From contig WGMB01000009.1 of the NCBI GenBank assembly GCA_016125275.1, forward strand, positions 62,001 through 126,000: 64,000 bases of DNA, written 5' to 3'. The first letter of the stretch is position 1. Each line of letters begins with the position of its first letter. Of this stretch, positions 1-8,362 are shown in pieces. The position numbers were made by a program, and so were the translations under genes. The notes under the pieces were generated by a model, which had not been told where the DNA came from, did no database searches, and worked only from the letters and a program-made list of their open reading frames with translations. The DNA is from Acidobacteriota bacterium. GTDB taxonomy: Bacteria; Acidobacteriota; Terriglobia; Bryobacterales; UBA6623.

Positions 1-1365
1 ACCGCAGCCTCCGTCGGACCCTTCTTCGCCTTCGGCCAAAAACCCAAGCGCAACCTGCTGTTCCTGTGTTCGGACCAGCACCAGACGGCCGCTTCCGGCT
101 GCTACGGCTCCACCGAGGCCCTCACGCCGCACATTGACCGCATCGCGGCCGACGGCATGCGGTTCGAGCGGGCCTACTGCCAGTCGCCCGTCTGCGTCCC
201 CTCGCGCGGCTCCATCATTACCGGCCTCTATCCGCACAAGCATGGCGCGCGCATCCTGCAAGACGCCCTCTCCGACGACGTGCCCACCGTGGCGCACCTG
301 TTCCGCGGCGAAGGCTACCGCACGGCCGCCATCGGCAAGATGCACTTCGTCGACGAGACGCGCCGCCACGGCTTCGACCACCGCATCCATCACGACGACT
401 TCAACCGCCGGCTCACCAAAGCCGAGCTGCAAGCCATCCGCAAGGACCAGGGCGGCGCCGGCGGCACCAACGGCGTCCGCTCCAAGCTGCCCGAGAGGCT
501 CTTTCAGGACACCTTCTACGCCGAAGAGACGGTCGATTTCCTGCGCGCCAACAAAGGCGCTCCGTTCTGCGTCTGGTCGTCGTTCATCATGCCGCACACG
601 CCGCTGGTCCCCCACGGCAAGTACTGGGATCTCTACGATCCCGCCAAGCTGACGCTGCCCGAGCGTTCGGCCAAGGAGCTCGAGGGCGGCTTCGCGGGCC
701 ACCTCATCCGCGCCAAGGAACGCGGCTGGTACCAGCAGACCGACGACGAGCTGCGCCTGGCGATCGCCGGCTACTACGGCAACATCAGCCAGATGGACGC
801 CAACGTCGGCCGCGTGCTGGACGTGATGGAAGAGCTCGGGCTGCTCGACAACACCGTCGTGGTCTACACCTCCGACCATGGCGAGATGGCCGGAGCCCAC
901 CGCATGTGGACCAAGCACAACATGTTCGAGCAGAGCGTGAACGTGCCCCTGATCATCCGCACGCCCGAACGGCTGGGCGCCGGGACCGCGCGCCGCGAAA
1001 TGATCGAGCAGGCCGACCTGCTGCCGACCCTGGCCGAGCTGTGCGGCCTGGAGGCGCCGAAGAACATCGACGGGCGCAGCTTCGCCGGTCTGTTGCGCGG
1101 CGACGCCTACCAGCCCCGCGAGCTGGCCTATTCCGAGTACGACTTCTGCCACAACGTCTTCACCAAGGACGACCGCTACGTCGGCAAGCCGCCAATCCTG
1201 ATGGTGCGCACCGAGCGCTACAAGCTCAACTACCTGAGCTGGGACCGCTCCGAGCTCTACGATCTGGAGAAGGACCCGGGCGAGCACTACAACGCCATCG
1301 ACGATCCGGGCAACGCCGGCATCGTCAAGGAGCTCGAAGCGACGGCGCGGCGGCTGTTCGGGTGA
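1..1365 (+). CDS. Type I sulfatase, 5' end outside the window
   Basis: Formylglycine-dependent sulfatase that hydrolyses sulfate esters, probably on polysaccharides and outside the cytoplasm. The reading frame is open from base 1, so the start and the likely export signal are missing; 454 residues are visible. Seen: the first metal-binding stretch CSDQHQT near visible residue 24, the sulfatase signature CVPSR with the cysteine to be converted to formylglycine at visible residue 65, a GKMHF block, and a late metal-binding TSDHGE block. The protein ends in the usual small C-terminal domain (SELYDLEKDPGE). The substrate cannot be told from sequence. A Tat-exported paralogue lies at 57682-59286. 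The SoxC-like gene follows after 43 bases, so sulfate or sulfite handling may be linked, which is inference. Confidence 0.93.
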   Translation, partial: TAASVGPFFAFGQKPKRNLLFLCSDQHQTAASGCYGSTEALTPHIDRIAADGMRFERAYCQSPVCVPSRGSIITGLYPHKHGARILQDALSDDVPTVAHLFRGEGYRTAAIGKMHFVDETRRHGFDHRIHHDDFNRRLTKAELQAIRKDQGGAGGTNGVRSKLPERLFQDTFYAEETVDFLRANKGAPFCVWSSFIMPHTPLVPHGKYWDLYDPAKLTLPERSAKELEGGFAGHLIRAKERGWYQQTDDELRLAIAGYYGNISQMDANVGRVLDVMEELGLLDNTVVVYTSDHGEMAGAHRMWTKHNMFEQSVNVPLIIRTPERLGAGTARREMIEQADLLPTLAELCGLEAPKNIDGRSFAGLLRGDAYQPRELAYSEYDFCHNVFTKDDRYVGKPPILMVRTERYKLNYLSWDRSELYDLEKDPGEHYNAIDDPGNAGIVKELEATARRLFG

Positions 1366-1408
1366 GAAGATCCCGGCGATTCTGCGGTATCATCCTACGC
1401 TGAGAGAG

Positions 1409-2614
1409 ATGAAAGACGCATCGAGCCGCCGCGGATTCCTGGCCCTGACCACCTCGCTGGGGGCCGCCCTGGCGTCCTGCGGAGGCGGCGACGGCGGCGC
1501 CCCGGCGGAAGCGCCCAGCCGCTTGGGCAAACCGGTCTCCTCCTACGGCGAACGGTCTCGTTTCTCCGCCGAGCGGCGCTTCATCGCCCCCACCAAGACG
1601 CCCGAGCAGGCCGCCAGCCTGACGCCTTTGCAGGACTCCGAAGGCGTCATCACGCCCTCGGCGCTGCACTTCGAACGGCACCACTCCGGCATTCCCGACC
1701 TCGACCCCTCCGTGCATGAGCTGTTGCTTCACGGGCTCGTCGAGCGCCCCTTGCGTTTCTCGATGGACGCCCTCAAGCGGATGCCTTCGGTCTCGGTGAT
1801 CCGCTTCGTCGAGTGCTCCGGCAACAGCCGCAGCGAATGGTCCAAGCCGGCCCCCACCGCGCAGATGAGTAGCGGCATGGCCAGTTGCAGCGAGTGGACC
1901 GGCGTGCCGCTGCGCACCGTTCTGGACGAAGCCGGCCTGAAGCCCGAAGCCAAGTGGCTGATCTGCGAGGGCGCCGACGCCTGCCGCATGGCGCGCAGCC
2001 TGCCCATCGAGAAAGCCCTCGACGACTGCCTGCTCGTCTACGGCCAGAACGGCGAGGCGTTGCGCCCCGAACAGGGCTATCCGCTGCGGCTGCTGGTTCC
2101 CGGCTGGGAAGGCAACATCAACGTCAAGTGGCTGCGGGTGCTCAAAGCGACCGCCGGCCCGTCGGAAACGCGCGACGAGACGTCCAAGTACACCGACCTG
2201 ATGCCCGACGGCTCCTCGCGCCAGTTCACCTTTGCCATGGAAGCCAAGTCCGTCATCACGACGCCTTCCGGCGGCCAAGCGCTGCCCGGCCCGGGCTTTT
2301 TGGAGATTCGCGGGCTGGCCTGGAGCGGGCGTGGGCTGATCGAGAAGGTCGAGGTCTCGGTCGACGGCGGCTCCACCTGGGAGGTCGCGCAGCTCCAGGA
2401 GCCGCGCTTCCCCAAGGCGTTTACGCGGTTCCGGCTGCCCTGGAGCTGGAGTGGCGCCGAGACCACGATCCAGTCTCGGGCGACCGACGAGACCGGCTAC
2501 ATTCAGCCGACCGTGCAGGAGCTGGTGGCCGTGCGGGGAACCGAGTCGAGCTACCACAACAACGGCGTGAAGGCCTGGAAAGTGCTGGCGGATGGGAGCG
2601 TGACCAATGTTTAG
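1409..2614 (+). CDS. soxC: SoxC-like molybdopterin sulfite/sulfane dehydrogenase subunit
   Basis: Molybdenum-cofactor oxidoreductase of the sulfite oxidase family, closest in layout to SoxC, which oxidises sulfite or sulfane sulfur and passes electrons to a c-type cytochrome. 401 residues. A twin-arginine signal (RRGFLAL) and an Ala-rich hydrophobic stretch lead to a cysteine near residue 24, so the cofactor-loaded protein is exported and possibly lipid-anchored. The molybdenum-ligating cysteine is in ECSGN (Cys136), followed by the oxidoreductase domain and a C-terminal dimerisation domain (about residues 285-400). The ATG is preceded by GAGAGA. The stop overlaps the start of the cytochrome gene by 8 bases, as in a soxCD pair. 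No soxXYZAB genes are visible, so this may act as a stand-alone sulfite dehydrogenase. Confidence 0.9.
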   Translation: MKDASSRRGFLALTTSLGAALASCGGGDGGAPAEAPSRLGKPVSSYGERSRFSAERRFIAPTKTPEQAASLTPLQDSEGVITPSALHFERHHSGIPDLDPSVHELLLHGLVERPLRFSMDALKRMPSVSVIRFVECSGNSRSEWSKPAPTAQMSSGMASCSEWTGVPLRTVLDEAGLKPEAKWLICEGADACRMARSLPIEKALDDCLLVYGQNGEALRPEQGYPLRLLVPGWEGNINVKWLRVLKATAGPSETRDETSKYTDLMPDGSSRQFTFAMEAKSVITTPSGGQALPGPGFLEIRGLAWSGRGLIEKVEVSVDGGSTWEVAQLQEPRFPKAFTRFRLPWSWSGAETTIQSRATDETGYIQPTVQELVAVRGTESSYHNNGVKAWKVLADGSVTNV

Positions 2615-3122
2615 GATTGCTTTGCTTTGTCTGTTGGCCGCGACCGGCCTGTTCGCGCAGAAGTTCGGCGTGGGCAAGGCCGCCTCGCCCGACGAGATCG
2701 CCGCGCTCGACATCGCCGTCTCGCCGGACGGCAAGGGCCTGCCCCCCGGGCAAGGCACGGCCGCCGAAGGCGCCAAGGTCTACGAGACCCAGTGTCGCGA
2801 GTGCCACGGGCCCGAGGGCAAGGGCGGCGACGAGACCGGCTTCATCGGCACGCCGGCCGACCTCAAAGGCGACAAGCCCAAGAAGACCGTCGGCAGCTAC
2901 TGGCCCTACGCCACCACTCTTTGGGATTACATCAACCGCGCCATGCCCTTCGTGCGGCCCGGCACGCTCACCGACGACCAAGTCTACTCGGTGACGGCCT
3001 ACATCCTGCACCTGAACGGCATCGTCGGCGAGAACGACACGCTGAACGCGGAGACGCTCCCCAAGGTGGAGATGCCGAACCGCAACGGCTTTGTCCCCGA
3101 CCCCCGTCCGGACGTCAAGTAG
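2607..3122 (+). CDS. soxD: SoxD-like monohaem cytochrome c
   Basis: Exported c-type cytochrome, electron acceptor for the molybdoprotein encoded just upstream. 171 residues: signal peptide (about 1-17, ending LFAQ), the SoxD-type lead-in (LDIAVSPDGKGLPPG), then a single haem motif CRECH (Cys63, Cys66, His67) and a likely axial methionine in RAMPFVRPG (Met113). Full SoxD proteins carry two haem domains; this one corresponds only to the N-terminal haem domain, so it is a short form. It is translationally coupled to the upstream gene by an 8-base overlap. Its 3' end overlaps the convergent nucleotidyltransferase gene by 8 bases, leaving no room for a separate terminator. Confidence 0.9.
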   Translation: MFRIALLCLLAATGLFAQKFGVGKAASPDEIAALDIAVSPDGKGLPPGQGTAAEGAKVYETQCRECHGPEGKGGDETGFIGTPADLKGDKPKKTVGSYWPYATTLWDYINRAMPFVRPGTLTDDQVYSVTAYILHLNGIVGENDTLNAETLPKVEMPNRNGFVPDPRPDVK

Positions 3123-4191
3123 CCGCCGACTTCGCCGAAGGCGTGCGCCGGCGCGCCTCCTCCCGCAGAGCCGCCGCCTGCAGCCGGAACTCGTCGTAGG
3201 CCTCCAGATAGAAGCTTTCGAGCGTCAGCCGGTCCGGCGCAACCGGCGGCGTTCGCCCCAAGATCCGTGCGGCCTTGTTCAGCCGAGAAACGGCCGCCTC
3301 CGCGCCGCTCTCCAAAAAGCCCGGCCCGCGGAGCCGCTCGCCCGCGGCCCAGCGCCGGGCGGCCTCCATCCAGGACCACTGGGAGGGCTCCTCAAAACCG
3401 GCCTCGGCCAGCCGGTCCCCGTTTTCCCTCCACAGCCATGGGTTCTGTGTTTGGAGCAGCAGATCCAAGACCTCCGGCGTAACGGCTTTGGAGCCGTCGC
3501 GGGGAGCCTCGCTCGCCGAAGGAACCACCAGCAGCCCCGGCAGCGCCAGCGGCCGGCTCAGCCGAGGGGCGGGCGGGCGCAGTTGCCGGTGGGCTCGCGC
3601 GGCCAGCTCGAAGCAGGCCCCGTACCAGTCGTCTCCTAGCCGGCCCCAGCGCCGCGCGGTCTCGTCGCGACGAGCCAGAGGTTCGGCCCAGCGCCCTTCC
3701 AGCACGCCCAGGGCGTTGGCCATCTCCAGGGCGAACTTGCGCTGGTTGCGCCGGCTGCCTTGCCCCATCGCCCAAGGTACGAATCGCTCGAACCAGAAAA
3801 CCAGCCGCCGCGCGGCCTGCAACGGCGGCAGCGGCGTCACGGGGATCTCCGGCGGCTCGCCCCAAACCGTCACGCCGAAGCGCCGGTCCAGCGAGGAGCG
3901 GTAGGGGTCGGTCGCGGCGATCTCCCGCAGGTCCTCGGGCGTGAACACCTGGCATTCCCCCAGACGCGGAAACGCCGCACGCGCCCTGCGGAAGCGCCGC
4001 CGCAGCTCGAGCATCGCCTCGCCCGACGGCTCGTCCATGACGATCGCCAAGTCCAGGTCGCTCCAGGGAAAGCTAGCCTCGCCGGCGGCCACGCTGCGGC
4101 GGATGGAGACCGTGCGAACGCCCGGCCCGGCCAGAAAGAGTCGAGCGAGAGTCCGCGCCGCCGCCCGATAGATCAGCGTCGAGGCGGTCAC
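3115..4191 (-). CDS. Nucleotidyltransferase-fold protein
   Basis: 358 residues with a GTG start. An N-terminal nucleotidyltransferase fold is suggested by SDLDLAIVMDE, where Asp45 and Asp47 would be the metal-binding pair. The usual preceding glycine-serine helix turn is altered (SIRRSVAAGEASF), so activity is uncertain. The remaining 250 residues are Arg/Ala/Leu-rich, mostly helical, and match no domain I can name. It lies 8 bases downstream of the HPr-kinase-like gene and is surely co-transcribed with it. HPr-kinase-like and nucleotidyltransferase genes recur together in bacterial polysaccharide or peptide-modification loci, but the substrate here is unknown. Confidence 0.7.
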   Translation of the reverse strand: MTASTLIYRAAARTLARLFLAGPGVRTVSIRRSVAAGEASFPWSDLDLAIVMDEPSGEAMLELRRRFRRARAAFPRLGECQVFTPEDLREIAATDPYRSSLDRRFGVTVWGEPPEIPVTPLPPLQAARRLVFWFERFVPWAMGQGSRRNQRKFALEMANALGVLEGRWAEPLARRDETARRWGRLGDDWYGACFELAARAHRQLRPPAPRLSRPLALPGLLVVPSASEAPRDGSKAVTPEVLDLLLQTQNPWLWRENGDRLAEAGFEEPSQWSWMEAARRWAAGERLRGPGFLESGAEAAVSRLNKAARILGRTPPVAPDRLTLESFYLEAYDEFRLQAAALREEARRRTPSAKSAAT

Positions 4192-4199
4192 ACGAGGCC

Positions 4200-5240
4200 C
4201 TACCGGAAGGTCCGCTCGGCCAAGTCCAGCACCATCTGGGCGTTGGCCGCGACATCGCGGCTCATGTGGAAGACGTGGTTGTGCGACCGCCGCACCAGAC
4301 CGTGCGCGCTGCGCAGCCGCGCCAGCGCCAGCCCGGCCTTGCCGGCCAGCTCCCGGCTGCTGCGCTCCAGAATGTACTCCAGGCCCTGGAACAGCCCCAG
4401 CCCCACCACCATGTTCGGAATCATGGCCTTCATCGCCGCCCGGTAGGAGGCCGGCTCCAGCCGCCCCTGCCGCGCCAGCGTCCGCCGTCCCAGCAACACC
4501 AAGCCCGGCTCCGCCGAGCCCACCACGCGGTCGGCGAAGTACGAGAAGTTCACCAGGTACTTCGGCCCGAACTCCATGCGGTCGATCAGCCGCCGGTGCT
4601 CCTCGGGAACCTCATGCTCCCTGCCCTTGAGCAGCCCCAACCGCAGGGGAAAGGCGTGCGAGCGGCCGTCCTTGTCGATGAACGGGGAATCATCCGACAG
4701 GATCTTCACTTCCGGATGCTTCAGCAAAGCCGCGCCCAGCGTGCTCTTGCCCCCGCCCATCGGCAGCAGCACCAAAATCGCGCGGCCCTTGTAGCTCATC
4801 GCCAGCGAGTGCAGCCGATGCAGCCCGCGGCCGTCGAGCGCCTGGCCGATCTGCGACAGCAGAAACAGGTACGCCGCTTCATACACGAGCTGCGGGTTGG
4901 CGCTCTCCATCCGGAACCGGCCGGTCTTGGCCTCGAAGCGCCCCAGCCCCATGCCGCCAAAATCCAGGATGCGGCTCGCGCCGTCCCGGTACACCACGTT
5001 GCGCGGCGTGTAGATGTCCGCGTCCCGCGCCGGCAGAGCGTCGTAGTCCGGTTGCTTCTCGATCAGCTCGAGCTCCACCCGCGGCGCGTCATTCGGTCCC
5101 TTGGAGTGGAAAAACGCGAAGTCCTGGGCGATTCCTTCGAGCGCAAATCGGCAGTCGCCCGTCACGCGGAATCCGTACCCGTAGACGTCGTAAGCGGACT
5201 CCGTTGCTATCGTTTGAGCCACTGTCGTCATCTGTGTCAT
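4200..5240 (-). CDS. HPr-kinase/phosphorylase-like (HprK-related) kinase
   Basis: 346 residues. Related to the C-terminal kinase domain of HPr kinase/phosphorylase, with an ATP-binding loop LLPMGGGKST (about 158-167) and a Walker-B-like LSDDSPFID (181-189). The N-terminal 150 residues are not the HprK N-domain. No phosphotransferase-system genes are nearby, so it is unlikely to phosphorylate HPr. HprK-like kinases in other loci modify RiPP C-termini or unknown partners. The start is taken at ATG 5240 (MTQMTTVAQ); a second ATG three codons in is equally possible. It is divergent from the glycosyltransferase-like gene at 5327 across an 86-base gap containing inverted repeats, and forms an operon with the nucleotidyltransferase gene downstream. 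Confidence 0.75.
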   Translation of the reverse strand: MTQMTTVAQTIATESAYDVYGYGFRVTGDCRFALEGIAQDFAFFHSKGPNDAPRVELELIEKQPDYDALPARDADIYTPRNVVYRDGASRILDFGGMGLGRFEAKTGRFRMESANPQLVYEAAYLFLLSQIGQALDGRGLHRLHSLAMSYKGRAILVLLPMGGGKSTLGAALLKHPEVKILSDDSPFIDKDGRSHAFPLRLGLLKGREHEVPEEHRRLIDRMEFGPKYLVNFSYFADRVVGSAEPGLVLLGRRTLARQGRLEPASYRAAMKAMIPNMVVGLGLFQGLEYILERSSRELAGKAGLALARLRSAHGLVRRSHNHVFHMSRDVAANAQMVLDLAERTFR

Positions 5241-5280
5241 GGACCGATATCGTCCGGCGCCGGCGGCATGGATTCGGCGC

Positions 5281-5312
5281 GGTAACCTGATCGCAACGTT
5301 ACCACGATAACG
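5281..5312. promoter_or_regulatory. Nested inverted repeats in a divergent intergenic region
   Basis: GGTAAC (5281-5286) and GTTACC (5298-5303) form a 6-base inverted repeat with an 11-base spacer. CGTTA (5297-5301) and TAACG (5308-5312) form a second, overlapping one. Both lie just upstream of the TACAAT box of the rightward gene, covering its -35 position, and between the two divergent starts. That is the geometry of a repressor operator controlling both directions. Inferred from symmetry only. Confidence 0.4.
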
Positions 5313-5314
5313 CC

Positions 5315-5320
5315 TACAAT
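5315..5320 (+). promoter_or_regulatory. -10 box TACAAT, near-leaderless
   Basis: TACAAT ends 6 bases before the TTG at 5327, which puts the predicted transcription start on or next to the start codon. No clear -35 and no Shine-Dalgarno sequence is present. Confidence 0.45.
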
Positions 5321-5326
5321 AGGCGA

Positions 5327-6328
5327 TTGCAGCCCCCTAAGCTGATCTTCGAGCGCCGTCTCGACTACCCCCACCAGAGGAGCGGTTGGGCCTATGCCCA
5401 GCGCGCCCTCGAACCGCTGCTGACCACCGCTCCCTCGGCCATCGTGCTCGACGGGATGATCGAGCGGAACTTCTCCCGGGAGCTGACCTTGGCGCTCGAA
5501 CAGGGCCGCATTCCGTACACCCGCCCCTGGGTCGGCTTCTTCCACGTTCCCGCCGAGATCCCAGAGTGGTTCGATGCGAGCAAATCGCCGCTCCGCATCT
5601 TAAGCCTGCCCGCCTGGCGCGACAGCTTGCCGCACTGCAGGGGTCTCATCACGCTATCACGGCGGCACCGCGACTGGCTGCGGCAGCGGCTTCCCGACAT
5701 CCCGGTCCTGGCGCTTCGCCACCCGACCGAGACTCCCGAGCAGAAGTTCGACTTCGAAGCCTACCTGCGCCATGGACAGCCTATTGTTCAGATCGGCTGG
5801 TGGCTCCGGCGTCTAGCATCGATCCATGCGCTTCCCTTGCCCAAAGAGCGTAAATCGCTGCTGATTCCCGAAACCCCGGACCGCATCCCGCGCTTTCTGC
5901 GCGCCGTGGAAGGTGAGCGGCTCGACGCCGGCGCGCCGCCGCTGGAACAATGGGACGCCGCCGTGCTGTCCCGCCTGCCCAACCCGGACTACGACGAGTT
6001 GCTGCACCGCAGCGTCGTGTTCCTGCACCTGCGCGACGCGGTCGCCAACAACGCCATCGTCGAGTGCATCGTACGGCGCACGCCGGTGCTGGTCAACCCG
6101 CTGCCCTCGGTTCGCGAGTACCTCGGCGAGGACTACCCCCTCTACTTCGAGACCCTCGACGAAGCCGCCGCCAAGGCCGCCGACCCGGACCGCATCTTGG
6201 CGGCGCACCGCCACCTTGCCGCCTTTGACCCCGAGTACCTTTCGGCCCGCACATTCTGCCGCGAGCTCGCCGAGTCCGAGCTGTATCAATCGCTGCCCAC
6301 GCCGGTCGTAGCGGAAAAGTCGGCCTGA
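5327..6328 (+). CDS. Glycosyltransferase-like protein (GT-B-type C-terminus)
   Basis: 333 residues. The C-terminal third resembles GT-B glycosyltransferases: VVFLHLRDAVANNAIVE then RRTPVLVNPLPSVREYLG, which in that fold contacts the nucleotide sugar and spells out the protein's end. The N-terminal half (RLDYPHQRSGWAYAQRAL and WVGFFHVPAEIP) fits an acceptor-binding domain. No membrane segment or signal peptide, so it acts in the cytoplasm. The only in-frame start near the 5' end is TTG 5327; the frame is closed by TGA at 5288 with no ATG or GTG between. Start at ATG 5456 is the alternative. It is divergent from the HprK-like gene and likely in the same pathway. Confidence 0.65.
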   Translation: MQPPKLIFERRLDYPHQRSGWAYAQRALEPLLTTAPSAIVLDGMIERNFSRELTLALEQGRIPYTRPWVGFFHVPAEIPEWFDASKSPLRILSLPAWRDSLPHCRGLITLSRRHRDWLRQRLPDIPVLALRHPTETPEQKFDFEAYLRHGQPIVQIGWWLRRLASIHALPLPKERKSLLIPETPDRIPRFLRAVEGERLDAGAPPLEQWDAAVLSRLPNPDYDELLHRSVVFLHLRDAVANNAIVECIVRRTPVLVNPLPSVREYLGEDYPLYFETLDEAAAKAADPDRILAAHRHLAAFDPEYLSARTFCRELAESELYQSLPTPVVAEKSA

Positions 6329-6486
6329 TCCCGCTTTACTTCCCCGAACTTTCGTTTTCGTCTTTCCTTTCCCTAGGTAATTCCTTCCTCCCCATGGAAG
6401 AATGCGCCGCCGTGCGCCATCGCAGCGCCCTACGGAATAGAACGCAAACATCAACATATCAATCACTTACAAAACTCACGGCGAGA

Positions 6487-6503
6487 TTGGCACGCTCTTT
6501 GCA
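6487..6503 (+). promoter_or_regulatory. Sigma-54 promoter
   Basis: TTGGCACGCTCTTTGCA fits the sigma-54 consensus almost exactly. The -24 GG (6489-6490) and -12 GC (6501-6502) are separated by the required 10 bases. The predicted start is near 6514, giving an 86-base leader before the OmpA-family gene. An enhancer-binding protein must be encoded elsewhere. The AT-rich stretch at about 6440-6475 could hold its site, but I see no clean palindrome there. Confidence 0.85.
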
Positions 6504-6599
6504 CTAAGGCTTGGCGTCAGGGCTTTCGCAGAATTAAGTTTCGAATCAGTGAAACAGCGCGGACTCCCACGGATCAACCAAATTGCCAAGGGGGGCATG

Positions 6600-8222
6600 A
6601 TGTCAAAGCAATCCAGAATCAGTTCACTCATCCTTAGCGGCCTGCTGTGTATCACGCCGCTGGCGGCCCAAGCGCCGGCGCAAGACATGCGCACGACCGA
6701 GCCGGTCAACGCCGTCAAGGCGCTGCGCGCCACGCGCTCCACCATGGGGATTAGCTATCCCGAAGGACCCACCATCACGGTGGACCTGCAAGGGACGCAG
6801 CGCGATCCCGAAGCCCGCGGCAAAGCCAAGGTCGAGCGTAAGCGCGGCGAGACCGACGTGAAGGTCAAGATCGACCACATCAAACCCGCCACCTACTTCG
6901 GCGGCGACCTCGCCACCTACGTCCTGTGGATCGTCTCGCCGGAAGGCCACATCGACAACGCGGGCGAGTTCATCGTCCGCGGCGACGAGATCAAGCTCGA
7001 CGTTTCCACGCCGCTGCAGACCTTCGGCATGTTCGTGACCGCCGAGCCGCACTTCCTGGTCAGCACGCCCAGCGAATACGTGGTTCTCGAGAACAGCAAG
7101 CCGCGCAACGACCTGACGGGCCAGATGATGAAGGGCTCGACGATCAAGTATCGCGGCATGGACGGCATCTACTCCGCCAACCGCCAGACGCTGGTCGGCG
7201 TGGAGCGCCAAAAGCAGGAAGTCCGCACGGACATGAAGCAGGCCCGCATGGCCGTCGATCTGGCTGAGCGCGCCGGCGCCGCGGAATACTCCCCGGACAA
7301 GCTGGCCGAGGCCAAGAGCAAGCTCAACGACCTGATCAACGCCGTCGAAGCCAAGACAGGCGACACCATCGTGATGTCCATGGGGCACGAGATCGTGCGC
7401 ATCGCCGTGGACGCCCAGAAGGAAGCCGAGGAGAAGGCCTTCCAGGCGGCCCTGGACGCCGAGCGCAGCGAGCACCGCACCGAGATCATGAGCCTGCAGA
7501 GCTCGATCGACGCGGCCAATGACGAGGCGGAGAAGGCCCGCCTGCTCGCCGAGCAGCGCGAAATGAAGATTCAGATGGAGCAGCGCGCTCGCCAGAGCGC
7601 CATGGCCGAAGCGCAGGAAGCCGCGGCCAAGGCCGCAGAAGAGGCTCGCAAGCGTGAGCTGGCCGAGCAGCGCGCGATGGCCGCCGCCCAGGAAGCCGAC
7701 CGCATGGCTTCGGCCCGCAACCAGGCCGAGCTCGAAGCGCAGCGCGCCCGCGCCGAGGCTGACCGCGCCAACGCCGAGCGCGAAGCCGCTCGCAACCAGA
7801 TGCGCCAAGCCCTCAGCATGGTCGTCGAGACTCGGGAAACGGCCCGCGGCCTGATCCTGAACCTCCCCGACATTCTCTTTGACTTCGACAAGGCCACCCT
7901 GCGACCCGAAGCCCGGGAAACGCTCAGCCGAGTCTGCGGCGTCCTCTCGGTGGCTCGCGGCTATGACCTCAGCGTCGAAGGCCACACCGACAGCGTCGGC
8001 TCCGACGCCTACAACCAGACCCTTTCGGAGAAGCGCGCGCAAAGCGTCCAGACGTACTTCAACGCCTGCCAGCTTCCCAGCGTAAAGGTCACCGCCCAAG
8101 GCTTCGGCGAATCCAAGCCGATCGCCAGCAACGATTCCGCGGACGGCCGCCAGAAGAACCGCCGCGTCGAGATCGTCATCCAAGAGAGCGACGACTTCGA
8201 GATGAGCAAGCTCCAGCAATAA
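6600..8222 (+). CDS. OmpA-family outer-membrane/peptidoglycan-binding protein
   Basis: 540 residues. Signal peptide of about 28 residues (SSLILSGLLCITPLAAQA). Next come a beta-rich exported domain (about 40-190), a DUF4398-like helical segment, a long Ala/Glu/Arg-rich coiled coil (about 270-410), and a C-terminal OmpA domain with LFDFDKATLRPEA, EGHTDSVGSDAYN and the closing GRQKNRRVEIVI, which binds peptidoglycan. The protein probably tethers envelope and cell wall. Start: two adjacent ATGs (6597 and 6600); the AAGGGGGG ribosome site favours 6600. Expression should be controlled by the sigma-54 promoter at 6487, so it is probably activated on a specific signal rather than constitutive like OmpA. 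A strong terminator follows. Confidence 0.9.
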   Translation: MSKQSRISSLILSGLLCITPLAAQAPAQDMRTTEPVNAVKALRATRSTMGISYPEGPTITVDLQGTQRDPEARGKAKVERKRGETDVKVKIDHIKPATYFGGDLATYVLWIVSPEGHIDNAGEFIVRGDEIKLDVSTPLQTFGMFVTAEPHFLVSTPSEYVVLENSKPRNDLTGQMMKGSTIKYRGMDGIYSANRQTLVGVERQKQEVRTDMKQARMAVDLAERAGAAEYSPDKLAEAKSKLNDLINAVEAKTGDTIVMSMGHEIVRIAVDAQKEAEEKAFQAALDAERSEHRTEIMSLQSSIDAANDEAEKARLLAEQREMKIQMEQRARQSAMAEAQEAAAKAAEEARKRELAEQRAMAAAQEADRMASARNQAELEAQRARAEADRANAEREAARNQMRQALSMVVETRETARGLILNLPDILFDFDKATLRPEARETLSRVCGVLSVARGYDLSVEGHTDSVGSDAYNQTLSEKRAQSVQTYFNACQLPSVKVTAQGFGESKPIASNDSADGRQKNRRVEIVIQESDDFEMSKLQQ

Positions 8223-8249
8223 CAACGACGCAGATTCGGCATGATGCAT

Positions 8250-8279
8250 GGGCGGTCCCCCGGGGCCGCCCATTTTTTG
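8250..8279 (+). terminator. Intrinsic terminator after the OmpA-family gene
   Basis: TGGGCGG (8250-8256) pairs with CCGCCCA (8267-8273) and is followed directly by TTTTTT. A clear rho-independent terminator that closes the single-gene sigma-54 unit. Confidence 0.9.
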
Positions 8280-8362
8280 TGCAGAAGCGTGGCTGGAGGG
8301 ACGACGCCTCCGCCGCCTCGCCTTGACTCCCGCTCGCCCCGCGTGACACGATCAGCGGCGGC

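Noticed and set aside
1325-2776. Long leftward frame opposite the SoxC gene
   Set aside because: Shadow of the GC-rich coding strand: no ribosome site, Arg/Gly/Ala-rich product, and it lies opposite an unmistakable gene. The same holds for the long antisense frames at 6624-8273, 8009-10012, 9921-11654, 13941-16925, 37419-40181 and 40352-43243.
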